Shown here: positions 34,639-46,594 of the stretch, piece by piece
Position numbering within the stretch: position 1 is the stretch's first letter
Layout of the letters: each line of letters begins with the position of its first letter
Origin: Gentiana macrophylla
Lineage: Eukaryota > Streptophyta > Magnoliopsida > Gentianales > Gentianaceae
Assembly: GCA_026214975.1 (NCBI GenBank)
Contig: CM047817.1
Span: 60,978,407-61,042,406 of the forward strand
Length of the DNA stretch: 64,000 nt
Reading direction: 5' to 3'
Position numbers and translations under genes: made by a program
The notes under the pieces: generated by a model
What the model was told of the DNA's origin: nothing
Seen by the model: only the letters and a program-made list of their open reading frames with translations
Database searches by the model: none

Positions 34639-36234
34639 TGTTAAGGCCATATTTATATGATTATTAAGGGTGTATTTCATTATTATTTTCCCCACATTTG
34701 CATAATTTACATGAGAATTAAGGGTTTAAGTGTAATTATTTAATAAAGATGATTTTAAGAGGGTTGTATGCAAAATTGATGATTTTAAGTGTTAATTTAA
34801 TGGAATTATTATTATTTGGATTTTATTACATTTTTGCATTGTTTATTTATCATGTAGGTGTTGATTTTCGAGTGCTATAATGAGGATAAATGAAGCTCAA
34901 GTCGAATTATAAGAGATAGAGTTGGAATTGGCTTGAAGAAATTGGATAAAGATGAAGAAATCCGACCTCAAAGATCTTGGACGGCGTTAGTGCGGCGTCC
35001 ATTCCAGGCAGGCGTTTGATAAAGTGGACGAGCGTCGTCGAATTGTATTTTACATTCGAGAGTTTGGACGCAGCATGGACGGACGCTCAGAGCAAAGTCA
35101 AGATCCACCGGACGGGCGCCCACAAGACTGCACGCAGCGTCCGTTGCCGACTTAACCCTAACCGACTTGAAACTCTATATATAGCAGCAGCCTCTCAACC
35201 CTAATTGATACCACATAATTGAGATCGCAATTTTACACCAAAAAGCTGCGGCTACAAGCTTTTTTACACAGAGATGAACTTCTCCCAACCAACAATCATA
35301 TCCAACATGATTGTTGGCTAGAAACCTTGCAGTGAGTCGACGGAGGAAGCCCATCATCAACACAACCAACTAGAGAGTTCGATGCTTTATGTTAGTGAGT
35401 TTAATTTATAGTTTTTCATCACTTTGGATGCTGTTTTGTATTGATCATGTTTTGTTGGAATTAACGATTTGATGAAACGATTTATCTATATCTATATGCT
35501 TGGATCTATGTATGAAAATATATTGGTTTAAGTTTTATTTCGTTCAAGTGATGCAATTATTCGTGTTTTAAGAGATTATGCATGATTAGTTGAGTGAGAG
35601 TTTGGAAACAACCTCGTGATTCCGTGTTGATTGCATGTTTAGTTTATTTGAAAAGATAAACGAAACCTAGAATTTGATTGAAGATATTTAATTGGATTCG
35701 TGAATAAATCACTACTAAAAACTACATCTTAGATCACCATCTAGTTGGGGGTTGTTGGTTGATAGGTGGAATCTAGTCGCCTTGTCTTTGTGTTTTCCTT
35801 TAATTGTTTTAATCAAATCGTTTAGATTAAGTTTAGTTTAAGTTTTAGTTTTATAAACCCTAGTTTCTCTGCTGTTTTTCCGCAATTTTTTCGCTTGATT
35901 CATAATCACGCCGTCCGCAACAGCGCACGCCGTCCATTAGGTTTAGTTTTGACGCTCGCTCACTTTAGTGAACGCCGTCCGCTTTTTCTGCTTTTCTTAT
36001 TTTTCACTTGTTTTTATTCTTGTTCTGCTTTTAATTCTTAGGTTTAGGTTTTAGTTAGTTTTAAACCTTAGTTTAGTAGTTTAGATAGATAATTGTGACA
36101 TAATTGATATAGATTTATATTTGAATCCGATAAACATTCCACTCCCTTAGGACGATCCGTAAATACCCTATACTACGATCCTTATACTTGGGGTGTTTCG
36201 GTTTATAAATTATAAAACTAGTTTTTACCGAACA
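34639..36234 (+). repeat. 5' LTR of element D
   Basis: 1596 bp, TG...CA. GGACG-type boxes at 34978-35145 and 35905-35985, TATA (TATATATAG) at 35175. Matches 44553-46152. Confidence 0.95.
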
Positions 36235-36240
36235 AGTTTT

Positions 36241-36258
36241 TGGCGCCGTTGCCGGGGA
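36241..36258 (+). promoter_or_regulatory. Primer-binding site (tRNA-Asp) of element D
   Basis: TGGCGCCGTTGCCGGGGA, six bases after the LTR end. Confidence 0.93.
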
Positions 36259-36984
36259 GTCGGTAACGGTTGTCGGATTCTTCATAGGATAATTTTCTGA
36301 GTCAAAAAGGGTCGTTTTTAGCACGCAGTAGTATTTTGGCCGTAACTTTCGGCTCGAGTGTCCGTTTGGAACGCAGGACCCCAATTCGGAAAGCTCGTTC
36401 CGACGCCGACGACGTGGTGAACGGCCAAAGGCCGTTCAGTGCGTTTTCGAGGTCAAAATCCACTGTTTTCCCCTCCTTTTTGGCCCTAGAAGATTTCAAC
36501 ACGTTTTTTTTTTTTTTTTTTCGTCTTAGTGTTTTTCTTGTTTTTAAACTTACTGTTTTATTTTATTTGATTTTCTTTCAATTATTTTCCTTACTTTTTT
36601 TTATATAGCTTAGATCTGTTTCCGTACTTATAGATTTGTTTGATTTTATAAGTTTTTTTCTCGCTTTTATTTTTACCTCGCTTTTAATTTTCGTAACCTT
36701 AGTTTTTAGGTTTTCGTTTTGAACGAAGCGCTCAACAACTTGAACGCCCGCCCACCTCAATTTCATCCTCTCGAACGAACGTTCATTCAATCGAACGAAG
36801 CGTTCGATTCGAACGAACGCCCACTAACACTGGGACGCTTGATTCGATCTGCTCAATCATCACTTCTTTTCTTTCTTCTCTTTTCTTCTCTTTTCTTTTC
36901 TCCTCTAAACCATCTAATCTTTTCTAAACTCGTTTCTAATCAACCCCAAAGGGTTGATTTCTTCCTTTCCTTTCTTCTCGGTTT
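36259..36984 (+). other. Leader of element D with conserved hairpin
   Basis: Non-coding. The 36340-36510 block is shared with B and includes GAACGGCC-AAA-GGCCGTTC at 36419-36437. Further on, 36715-36835 holds a cluster of GAACGAACGTTC-like palindromes and then a T/C-rich stretch before the MQTRS start codon. Confidence 0.7.
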
Positions 36985-38280
36985 ATGCAAACGAGAAGTA
37001 AGAAGGACTTCGATCTTTGATCCCGAGCCCGAACGATCTATCCTTAGAAGAAGGCTTCTCCCGATTTGGACAAAATGGCGGATCAAGATCCACCAATTCC
37101 AAATCCCGACCCCCAAGCTCGCTTAAATTTACTCCTTCAACAAATGCAAGCTCTGCAAAGAATAACAGCAGAATCAAGAAGTCGGCATAAATCAACAACT
37201 TCAACAATTCCGCCTAAAACCGGCTTAATCGGTTGAACCAGACCCTACACTCCATATCTAAACCAAGATTTTCTCGAGGGGCATAGACCTATTCGCCCTC
37301 CTCGACATGGGAGGAGCGAACTTTGATCTAAAGAACGGAGTAGTTGCTCTAGTTCGAATAGCTCTTTCCATGGTAATCGCTCGGGAAGATCCACACGACT
37401 TCTTGTCCACATTCGCATAAATCTGTGAAGGTGCCATTATCCCTGGTGTTGATTCCGAGATCGTAAAGTTGAAGCTATTTCCTTTTGCTTTAAAGGGTGA
37501 AGCGAGTCGATGGTTTAAGTCATTAGCACATCATTCCTCCATACATGGAATGATGTCAAAAGAGCCTTCGCTTCTTAAGTGGGTTTCACTGTGCAAGATT
37601 ATGGAAATGAAACGGGAAATAGCTACGTTTGAGCTTGGTTGGAGGATGAAGCTGTTGGCAAAGCTTGGGAAAGATTGAATCTCTTGATGAGGAAATGCCC
37701 CAATCACGGATATGACAGTATATGAGTTGTTGGAACTGTTCTATAGAGGTGTCTCTCAACCTAATAGAGACTATCTTGACTCCACAAACTCATGGATCCT
37801 TCTGTGGGAGGTGATGAGATCGCCACAGAGTGGTCGAGACCATCGCCAAGAACAATATGTGGTCGACTCCCAAGAAGACCAATGTTGTTAAGAAAGAAGG
37901 TACCGCAAGCAATCACGATACACAACCGTTGGTTGCTCGGATGGAATTGATAAGCAAGCGACTAGCCAATCTTGACGCAAACCTTCCGATCCGGGAATGC
38001 GGTAGGAACCGAGATGACGGAAGAAGTAAATTTAATGGATAATCAAAACCAACCCTTCGAAACTTCAATCAAAGCCGAGAACTACTCAGGATTTCAAAGA
38101 CAAAACTTCAATCAAGCCAAGTTACCACTGGACCTTCAAATTCGAATTCTTTCAACTCGAACTATCAAAGGCCGATTCGAGAACTCCCAAAGGCCTCAAG
38201 GTGGGTGGAATCAAACTCGTAACAACAATCATACCACCTCATGTGTCCCTCAACACAAATTCGATGAGTGGTAGACATGG
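36985..38280 (+). pseudogene. gag: Element D gag, heavily frameshifted
   Basis: Opens at 36985 with MQTRSKKDFDL, then breaks. Recognisable gag pieces in shifting frames include PNPDPQARLNLLLQQMQAL near 37100, LKLFPFALKGEASRWFKSLA at 37469-37530 (gag domain core) and ARMELISKRLANLDANL near 37950. At least five shifts are needed, often at CG or CNG positions. The matching amino-acid blocks remain close to B and Athila-1. Confidence 0.82.
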
Positions 38281-41200
38281 TGAAGACTCTGTCTACTAGT
38301 GTTAAAGCAATTGAGAGACAAGTTGGTCGATGGCGGACCGGCAAGCAAGTTGACCTCACGGTAAACTTCCGAGTTATACCGAGAGAAACCAAAGTCGATG
38401 TGAATGTTTGCACCGCCATTACACCTCGGTGGGAGTATGGGCAAGAAGAGGAGTTGAACGAAGTAACTTTGAGAAGTGGTAAGAAGGTCGACCCGGCAAG
38501 ATGTCGGAAGCGAGTAGCCCCTCCCGACGCCATAAGTTCGGGAGGGAAATCAGAAATCAAATGCCGAAGAAAGCAAGCGATGAGGAGGAGCTTAGTGACA
38601 ATTCTTCGGAGGACAAAAATAATTCTGATGACGAGGAAAGAAAGGAAAGTCAAGGGGCGGTACCCCTGACTAAGAAAAAGGAAGAAAAGTTTGTGAGATG
38701 GAAGGATAAGGAGGATGAGGCGATAAGGAATCAGGCCACGAAGAATGATAAAGCCCTTCCTTATCCACGAAGAGCAAGGAGAGAGCCCTCGCCAAAGACA
38801 AGCAGTATGATGGGGTGAGGAGGATACTTAGGGACACTAAAGTGAGTATGCCCTTAGATGAGGTATTGTCTGAAATGCCTAAATGTACTAAGTATCTTAA
38901 AGAATTCTGTGGGAGCAAGAGAAAGCTTCAGGGGATGGTGAAGAAGTATTTGAGAAGATTTGCGATGGTTTCTGAAGAAAATTCTTTATTAAGCGAGGTG
39001 ATTTGGCAGCACCTTCAATATCTTGTAGATTGAAGGCCATTTGTTCGAAAATGTCTTATGCGACTCGGGGCCTCTATTAATGTGATGCCATTAAATGTAT
39101 GCAAGAAGCTCGGGCTAGACAAAAGAATGCGAGAACGCCCCATTTCTCTTCGGATGGTAGACAAATCTAGTAGATCGCAGCCGGCCATTTGTGTAGCTAA
39201 TGTTCTCCTTCAAATTGAACATTTAGTCTTCCCTACCGACCGGGTTATTCTAGACTATCCACGATAAGGAGATGCCTCTAATCCTAGGCCGAACCTTTTA
39301 GACACTTCTAACGCCTCATCGACTACACGCAAAGGACAAATTACTCTTAGAGTCGGTGACACATCTGTCACCTTCACACGAGGGACACATCCTGAAAGAG
39401 CCGTAATTGATGAAATATCGTTTGTCGAAGCCATATATGAGGACGGAGGAGATGCCTATTATGAAGATGCAATGGAGCTTACAGAGATAGGTGTTTTTGA
39501 AGTCATGGACATTGAGGATCCGGCTGACTGCGGGCCATCTTCTAATTCATTTCAAGCCGTAGGCATTGACGAGTCATCTTCACTCGCTCATCTGGGCTGT
39601 TATTGAGTTAGAAGCATGGAGAGGCCCAAAGAACAAACGATGATTTCAAAGAATCGAGTCGGGAAGACTTCATCCTGGTGAAGAAGAAGCTCGATGGGTA
39701 GTTGGGACGAGGTAGAGTTTTGAGAGAAGCTACTCATTGGGAAGTAGATGATTGGGAAGAGCTGGCGTAAGAGCTTAAAGATGAAGAGTTAAGAAAAATG
39801 ATCGATCACAAGAAAAGGAAGCAAGTGTTGACCGGAGGATTCCGATGGATGATTTGATCCAAGACCTTCTCAGGGGTTGAGCCTCGGGAAGATGAGGTGT
39901 TCTCATGTCAACCACTCCAAGCTCATAAAGAGAAAGGTGGCCCGTTAAAGTCTAGTATTGAGCAACCACCTACCGATTTAGAGCTTAAACCGCTTCCAAA
40001 ACACCTTAAGTATATCTTTCTTAAGGATGGAGATAAATTGCCTTTGATCATTTCTTGAAACTCGACCACGAGCAAGAAGCACGGTGATGAAGTGCTTAAG
40101 AAAAACATCCTCGCGTTCGGTTGGCAAGTGGGTGATATCCGAGGATCGGCCTGGACATATGCATGCATAAAATCCGAACGGAGGAGGGAGCTAAAAGGTT
40201 AGACAACCTCGAGAAGAAATCGAATCCGCATATGCAAGAGGTTGTCAAGAAGGAGGTTATAAAGTGGCTTGACATGGGAATCATCTACGCAATCGCCGAT
40301 AGCGAGTGGGTCAGCCCTACTCAAGTTGTGCCAAAGAAGGGTGGAATCACTGTAGAAAAGAATGAAAAAGGGGAGGAAGAGTTGCCCACGCCTCGTGGAT
40401 CGCTCTGAGTCTCAGATCGACTATCGTAGACTGAATGAAGTCACTGCAAAAGACCACTTTCCCTTACCCTTCATTGACCAACTAATTGAAAGACTGAGTG
40501 GTCACAAGTATTATTGTTTCCTTGATGGATACTCTGGTTACTTCCAGATAGCCATCGACCCCAATGACCAAGAGAAGACAACGTTTACGTGTCCATCTGG
40601 TACTTTTGCTTTTCGTAGAATGCCATTCGGTCTATGCAATGCACCCGCGACTTTTCAACGGTGCATGTTGGCCATTTTTGATGGACTTGTGGAGCAATGC
40701 ATGGAAGTCTTCATGGACGACTTCTCAGTCTACGGCGATAGTTTTGATGAAATTTTAGAAAACCTAGATATGGTACTCCAACGTTGCGTTGAGAAAAATC
40801 TGGTGCTCAACTGGGAGAAATGCCATTTTCTAGTAGACGAAGGTATCGTTTTGGGACATAAGGTGTCCAATGCTGGCATTCAAGTTGATAATGCTAAGGT
40901 TGAAGCCATTGAAAGGATGACGTACCCTAAGACAGTGAAGGAGGTACGAGGTTTTCTAGGTCATGTTGGCTTCTACAGGCGGTTTATTCGAGACTTTTCT
41001 ACGATTGCCAAGCCTTTATCAAATCTTTTGAAAGATGATGTAGATTTCTTGTTCGATGGCGAAGTGCAAAGAAGCTTTCAATTGTTTGAAAGATAAGCTT
41101 ATCGGTGCCCTATTTTAGTTGCACTGACCGACCAAGCCTTTCGAATTGATGTGTGATGCCTCTAATTATGCCGTAGGCGCAGCTTTTAGGTCAAAGAGTT

Positions 41201-43131
41201 GATAAAAGGTTCAGCCCATCTATTATGCGAGTCGTACCTTGAACCCGGCTCAATGCAATTATACTACGATCGAGAAGGAATTCTTAGCCGTCGCCTTTGC
41301 CATTGACAAGTTTAGAAGCTATCTCTCTCGGTCTCAAGTGATTGTATGGGACAGATCATGCGACTTTACGCTACCTTATGGATAAAGCGGATGCCAAACC
41401 AAGGTTACTTAGATGGATTTTAATTCTACAAGAGTTTGACCTTGTGATCAAAGATAAGAAAGGTAGTGAGAATATTGTGGTGATCATTTATCTCGCTTAG
41501 TAATGAGGGTGCGAGAAAATCACAATGATATAGGCATTGATTTCCGATCGAGCAATTGATGAAGCTTGAAACGGTTAGGCCGTGGTATGTCGACTACGTC
41601 AACTATTTAGCGAGTGGTCATTTAGAAGACATGACGATCGGGAGAAGAAAAAGTTCTTTTCTCGATCTTAAATATCTCTCGTATGGGAAGATCCTTATTT
41701 GTTCGAGTCCAGTAAAGACGGGTTGCTTCGACGGTGTGTTCTGAGCATGATCGGTGGGATATTCGGAACAATGCCATAGCGGTCCTACCGGAGGTCACTA
41801 TGGAACACCGAAGACGGTTGCAAAGATTCTTCAAGCTGGATTCTACCGCCGACTCTGTTTAAAGATGCTGAAGCCTTTTGTAAAGGTTGTGATAGGTGCC
41901 GAGAACCGGACGATGTGAGTAGTAGGATGGAAATGCCACTTAAGCCCATTCTTGAGTGTGAAGTTTTCGATGTATGGGGCATAGATTTTATGGGACCCTT
42001 TCCATCCTCTTGTGGTAATAAGTATATCCTCGTCTGTGTGGATTATGTTTCAAAGTGGGTCGAGGCCATAGCTACTCAAACTAATGATCACAAGGTTGTA
42101 AAGAAATTCTTGCAAAAGAATATCTTTACTAGATTCGGTCGTCCGAGAGCACTCATTAGTGATGAAGGTACTCACTTTTGCAATGCGCCGCTTGACAAGA
42201 TCCTTGAGAAGTATGGTGTCAAACATAAGATTGGTACACCATATCATCCTCAAACCAAAGTGGCCAAGTCGAGGTAAGCAACGAGCTTGAAAAGAATTTT
42301 GAGAAAACCGTGAACAATAATCGATCTAATTGGAGTCTTAAGTTGGATGACGATTGTGGGCCTATCAGATCGCATTCAAGACCCGATGGGCACGTCACCC
42401 TTCCAAATGGTCTATGGCAAAGCTTGTCATTTACCTGTCGAACTTGAACACAGAGCTTTCTGGGCAATTAAATTCTTAAATTTTGATAGCCAACTCTGTG
42501 GGGAGAAAAGATTGTTACAATTGAACGAGCTCGACGAATTCAGACTCAGAGCATACGAGAATGCTAAGCTTAGCAAGGAAAGAACTAAGGTACTCCATGA
42601 CGCTAAGATCAAGGACCGAGAATTCAAAGTTGGTGAAATGGCTTTACTCTATAATACTAGACTTCATTTGTTTCCTGGTAAGCTAAAGTCTAGATGGTCT
42701 GGTCCATTTGAGATTCTCGAGGTTAATCCAAGTGGAGTAATTACTTTGAATGGGTATGGTAATCAAGCTTTCAAAGTGAATGGTCATCGACTTAAGAAAT
42801 ATTTTGGGCAACCAAAGGAAAAGCCTGAGATTCTTTATTTCCAAAGCGAGAGATGAGAGTACTGGATGTCCCGATTTGTGAAGAGATTCCATCTTATTTC
42901 TTTGAGTCGGATGACGATGACGTTCCTATATCCACCCGTGAGGTACCTTCACGACACTTCGATCATACCACTATGTCTATGCCTATCGTGCATAAGAGCA
43001 GCAAGAAGAAGAGAGTCAGTGTAGTTTGGAGAGAGAAGTTTAATGAACTTATTGCGCACTTGACTTGTTGTTGTGGTGAAAATCATTTCCGCCCCAAAGG
43101 CTCTCGATTACGATCATCGAGGTGGCGGTAG
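38281..43131 (+). pseudogene. pol: Element D pol: protease, RT, RNase H, integrase, frameshifted
   Basis: The linker with LNEVTLRSGKKVDPA is near 38460. Protease is at 38815-39300; its active site is broken by one missing base, so the Asp is read out of frame next to GASINVMP. RT is at about 40160-41096 (FPLPFIDQLIERLSGHKYYC, FRRMPFGLCNAPATF, FMDDFSVYG), the longest good frame. RNase H (41100-41500) is in pieces. Integrase is at 41915-42277 ([18 protein letters not shown]) and 42347-42856; the catalytic Glu region falls in a shift near 42275. A last open frame 42853-43131 continues with an Asp-rich part and basic residues. Confidence 0.9.
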
Positions 43132-44552
43132 TCAAACCAAAGTGGCCCGATCCGGGTTGATCTTTTGAACTTTGTGTCAAGCTATTGACATTAAAAGAGC
43201 GCTCCTAGGAGGCAACCTAGTTTTCTTTGTTTGTTTTCTTTTCTTGTTTTGTTATATTGTTTTAGAAATAATACTTTAGTTGATTTTGTGTTGATGGTTA
43301 TTCCTCTTACGTTCATTGTGAGTGTTTTGTGTTATGTGTTGCTCATATACCCCGTGTACCCGAGATTATATGGTATGTCGAGTGTTGCGATACTTTTGAG
43401 TTGTGTTTTCGAGTTACTCTTGTCGGTGTTGTCTATTCGAGTTGTCGCGGTATATTCATGCTCCGGCTGACCTCCGCCAACTTTCATCCGACAACCACCG
43501 TTGAAACTAGCTAAGTTTTCTTTTCTTTTATATTGGCACATTCTGAGGACATAATGTGATTTAAGTGTGGGGGGGTGTTTGGGTATGTTTTTATGCTATA
43601 TCCTTTGAAATATGAGTGAAAGTTGAATTTTTTTTGCGAAATTTAAAATTTTTTTGTGAGTCTCGAGCGTATAATTGGAACTAGATGCTTGCCAGTTGTA
43701 GTTTTCTAACGATGATAGTATGTGACTTAGTGAGATAATTATAGCATGTTTTACTTTTATGGAGATAGTTTCGTTTTTCACTCACGAAAGCCTTTGATTT
43801 TGAAGCATGACTTTTGAATTATATCCCTTCATTATTTTTAGTGATTTATCTTAGGAAGGTCAGTATAGTAACACCTTAGTTAGACCGTGTGCTGTGAATA
43901 TCATAAAGTTTGAATGTGATAGGTGAGATGTAACTTATGACTTTGGGAAGTGAATAAATAAAGTGAGTGAGCAATTATTAATAAATACGTTTGTCGGAAG
44001 CTGGTTTATGATTTGGGTGCGGTAGGGTATACCTCGTATGTCCTATACCACTATGATGACCAATAGCTCACGATAGTCAGTTTATAGCTACCTTATGATT
44101 TGAGTAAGGTAGGGTGTTATCACGAAACATCCTATTCTACTATGATGGGTAAGAGCTTATTCTGATATGCGTCAAATTTGAAAATTTTGAAAAATGATGA
44201 GTAAAAATAAAGTAAAGTCTTTGTTATCATGGATCTTATACCCAGTAGAACCGCATGATATGCTGTAGGGATTATCCTACTGAGTGCGTGGGAAGGCCTT
44301 GAGTGGAGTCACATCTTATCTGTACTAGGATAGTCATTGGAATTTTTGAGAGGATATTTCTTTGAAAGGCTTGCTAGATTGAGAATGGCTTGTCACACTT
44401 ACACCGAATCTATCTCTGTGTTGGTATTATTTGCTATAGTTGTTGTATCTTTTGTTACGTGAGTTAGAGATCTATGTGGATTATTTATAAAGTTGAGCTA
44501 TAGTTTTGATTGTTTTGTCCGAGGACGTACAAAAAGCTAAGTGTGGGGGTGT
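43132..44552 (+). other. 3' UTR of element D
   Basis: Non-coding. Twin post-pol hairpins (43175-43220), first polypurine tract (43562-43574) with its GAGGAC hairpin (43537-43558), the duplicated block (44008-44073 and 44094-44159), then the second GGAC hairpin (44513-44534) and the LTR-proximal tract AAGTGTGGGGGTGT (44539-44552). Confidence 0.82.
43175..43220 (+). promoter_or_regulatory. Twin post-pol hairpins of element D
   Basis: TGTCA-AGCTAT-TGACA (43175-43190), 14 nt, then GCGCT-linked CTAGG-AGGCAA-CCTAG (43205-43220). Compared with Athila-1 the stems differ by paired changes while the loops keep AGCYAW and AGGCAW. Confidence 0.7.
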
Positions 44553-46152
44553 TGTTAAGGCCATATTTATATGATTATTAAGGGTGTATTTCATTATTAT
44601 TTTCCCCACATTTGCATAATTTACATGAGAATTAAGGGTTTAAGTGTAATTATTTAATAAAGATGATTTTAAGAGGGTTGTATGCAAAATTGATGATTTT
44701 AAGTGTTAATTTAATGGAATTATTATTATTTGGATTTTATTACATTTTTGCATTGTTTATTTATCATGTAGGTGTTGATTTTCGAGTGCTATAATGAGGA
44801 TAAATGAAGCTCAAGTCGAATTATAAGAGATAGAGTTGGAATTGGCTTGAAGAAATTGGATAAAGATGAAGAAATCCGACCCTCAGCATCTTGGACGAGC
44901 GTTCGTGCAGCGTCCATTCCAGACAGGCGTTTGATAAAGTGGACGAGCGTCCGGAATTGTATTTTACATTCAGAGAGTTTGGACGCAGCATGGACGGACG
45001 TCTAGAGCAAAGTCAAGATCCACCGGACGGGCGTCCACAAGACCAGACGAGCGTCCGTTGCCGACTTAACCCTAACCGACTTGAAACTCTATATATAGCA
45101 AAGCTGACCTCTCAACCCTAATTGATACCACATAATTGAGATCGCAATTTTACACCAAAAAGTGCGGCTACAAGCTTTTTTTACGAGAGATGAACTTCTC
45201 CCAACCAACAATCATATCCAACATGATTGTTGGCTAGAAAACTCTGCAGTGAGTCGACGGAGGAAGCCCATCATCAACACAACCAACTAGAGAGTTCGAT
45301 GCTTTATGTTAGTGAGTTTAATTTATAGTTTTTCATCACTTTGGATCTTTGTTTTGTATTGATCATGTTTTGTTGGAATTAACGATTTGATGAAACGATT
45401 TATCTATATCTATATGCTTGGATCTATGTATGAAAATATATTGGTTTAAGTTTTATTTCATTCAAGTGATGCAATTATTCGTGTTTTAAGAGATTATGCA
45501 TGATTAGTTGAGTGAGAGTTTGGAAACAACCTCGTGATTCCGTGTTGATTGCATGTTTAGTTTATTTGAAAAGATAAACGAAACCCTAGAATTTGATTGA
45601 AGATATTTAATTGGATTCGTGAATAAATCACTACTAAAAACTACATCTTAGATCACCATCTAGTTGGGGGTTGTTGGTTGATAGGTGGAATCTAGTCGCC
45701 TTGCTGTGTTTTCCTTTAATTGTTTTAATCAAATCGTTTAGATTAAGTTTAGTTTAAGTTTTAGTTTTATAAACCCTAGTTTCTCGCTTTTTTTCTCGCA
45801 ATTTTCGCTTGATTCATAATCGGACGCCGTCCATAATAGCGACGCCGTCCATTAGGTTAGTTTTTTGAGACCTTTCGTTCACTTTAGTGAACGCTCGTCC
45901 GTTTTTCTGTTTTCTTATTTTTCAGCTTGTTTTTATTCTTGTTCTGTTTTTAATTCTTAGGTTTAGGTTTTAGTTAGTTTCAGCCTTAGTTTAGTAGTTT
46001 AGATAGATAATTGTGACATAATTGATATAGATTTATATTTGAATCCGATAAACATTCCACTCCCTTAGGACGATCCGTAAATACCCTATACTACGATCCT
46101 TATACTTGGGGTGTTTCGGTTTATAAATTATAAAACTAGTTTTTACCGAACA
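44553..46152 (+). repeat. 3' LTR of element D
   Basis: 1600 bp, near-identical to the 5' LTR. Most differences are short indels or swaps at CG/CNG sites, for example around 44885-45060 against 34975-35150. Confidence 0.95.
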
Positions 46153-46157
46153 CTCCC

Positions 46158-46594
46158 CCACACTTAAAAATGCAACATGTCCTCATGTTGTGCAGAAAGT
46201 AAAAGGATAAGAAACTTAGCTGTATGCGCGTAGAAAATCGAGATGTTGGTCAGGCCGGAGCATGAAAGAAACAACACTCGCAAAAGCATCGGAAACAACG
46301 TCCAAACCGAACTCAACCGAGAGCTCAACAAAAACTGGATCTGTACTACTCGACAAAACAACAGAATCTCGGGGGAAAACGGGGTACAATAACGGAATAA
46401 TGTGAAAGGAATGAATGAAAGAGATATAACAACAAGCGTCATCCAAAAATGATCATAATACCAACGAAATCGCAATCCAAGTACGTGGTGCTAGACAGCT
46501 TACATGATTTAAGACAACATACGCCTACGATAATCAACAGTAGCGAGAAAAATAGAAAGTACAGAAATCATGGAAGCATCAAAAGGAAAGTAGT
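46158..46594 (-). other. Array spacer 2, right part
   Basis: Continuation of spacer 2 after element D: the rest of the polypurine tract, the CAACAT hairpin (46173-46190) and the family-A-specific 0.4 kb. It holds a roughly 76-codon open frame (46216-46446) also present at 49284-49514 but without recognisable domains. Confidence 0.85.

Larger units (their letters stand above)
34639..46152 (+). mobile_element. Element D: complete Athila-type Ty3/gypsy element, plus strand
   Basis: 11.5 kb with two LTRs of about 1.6 kb (TGTTAAGGCC...ACCGAACA), PBS at 36241, leader, gag, pol, long 3' UTR and polypurine tract at 44539, and a perfect 5-bp target duplication. The LTRs are nearly identical, which implies recent insertion, yet the coding region is full of frame breaks. 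It is nested inside the A array, which is nested in Athila-1, so it is among the youngest layers. Confidence 0.95.

Noticed and set aside
46216..46446. Conserved ~76-codon minus-strand ORF in array spacers (also 49284-49514, related 31662-31883)
   Set aside because: Present only because the spacers are copies of each other; no domain, no conserved start between all copies and frame lost in spacer 1.
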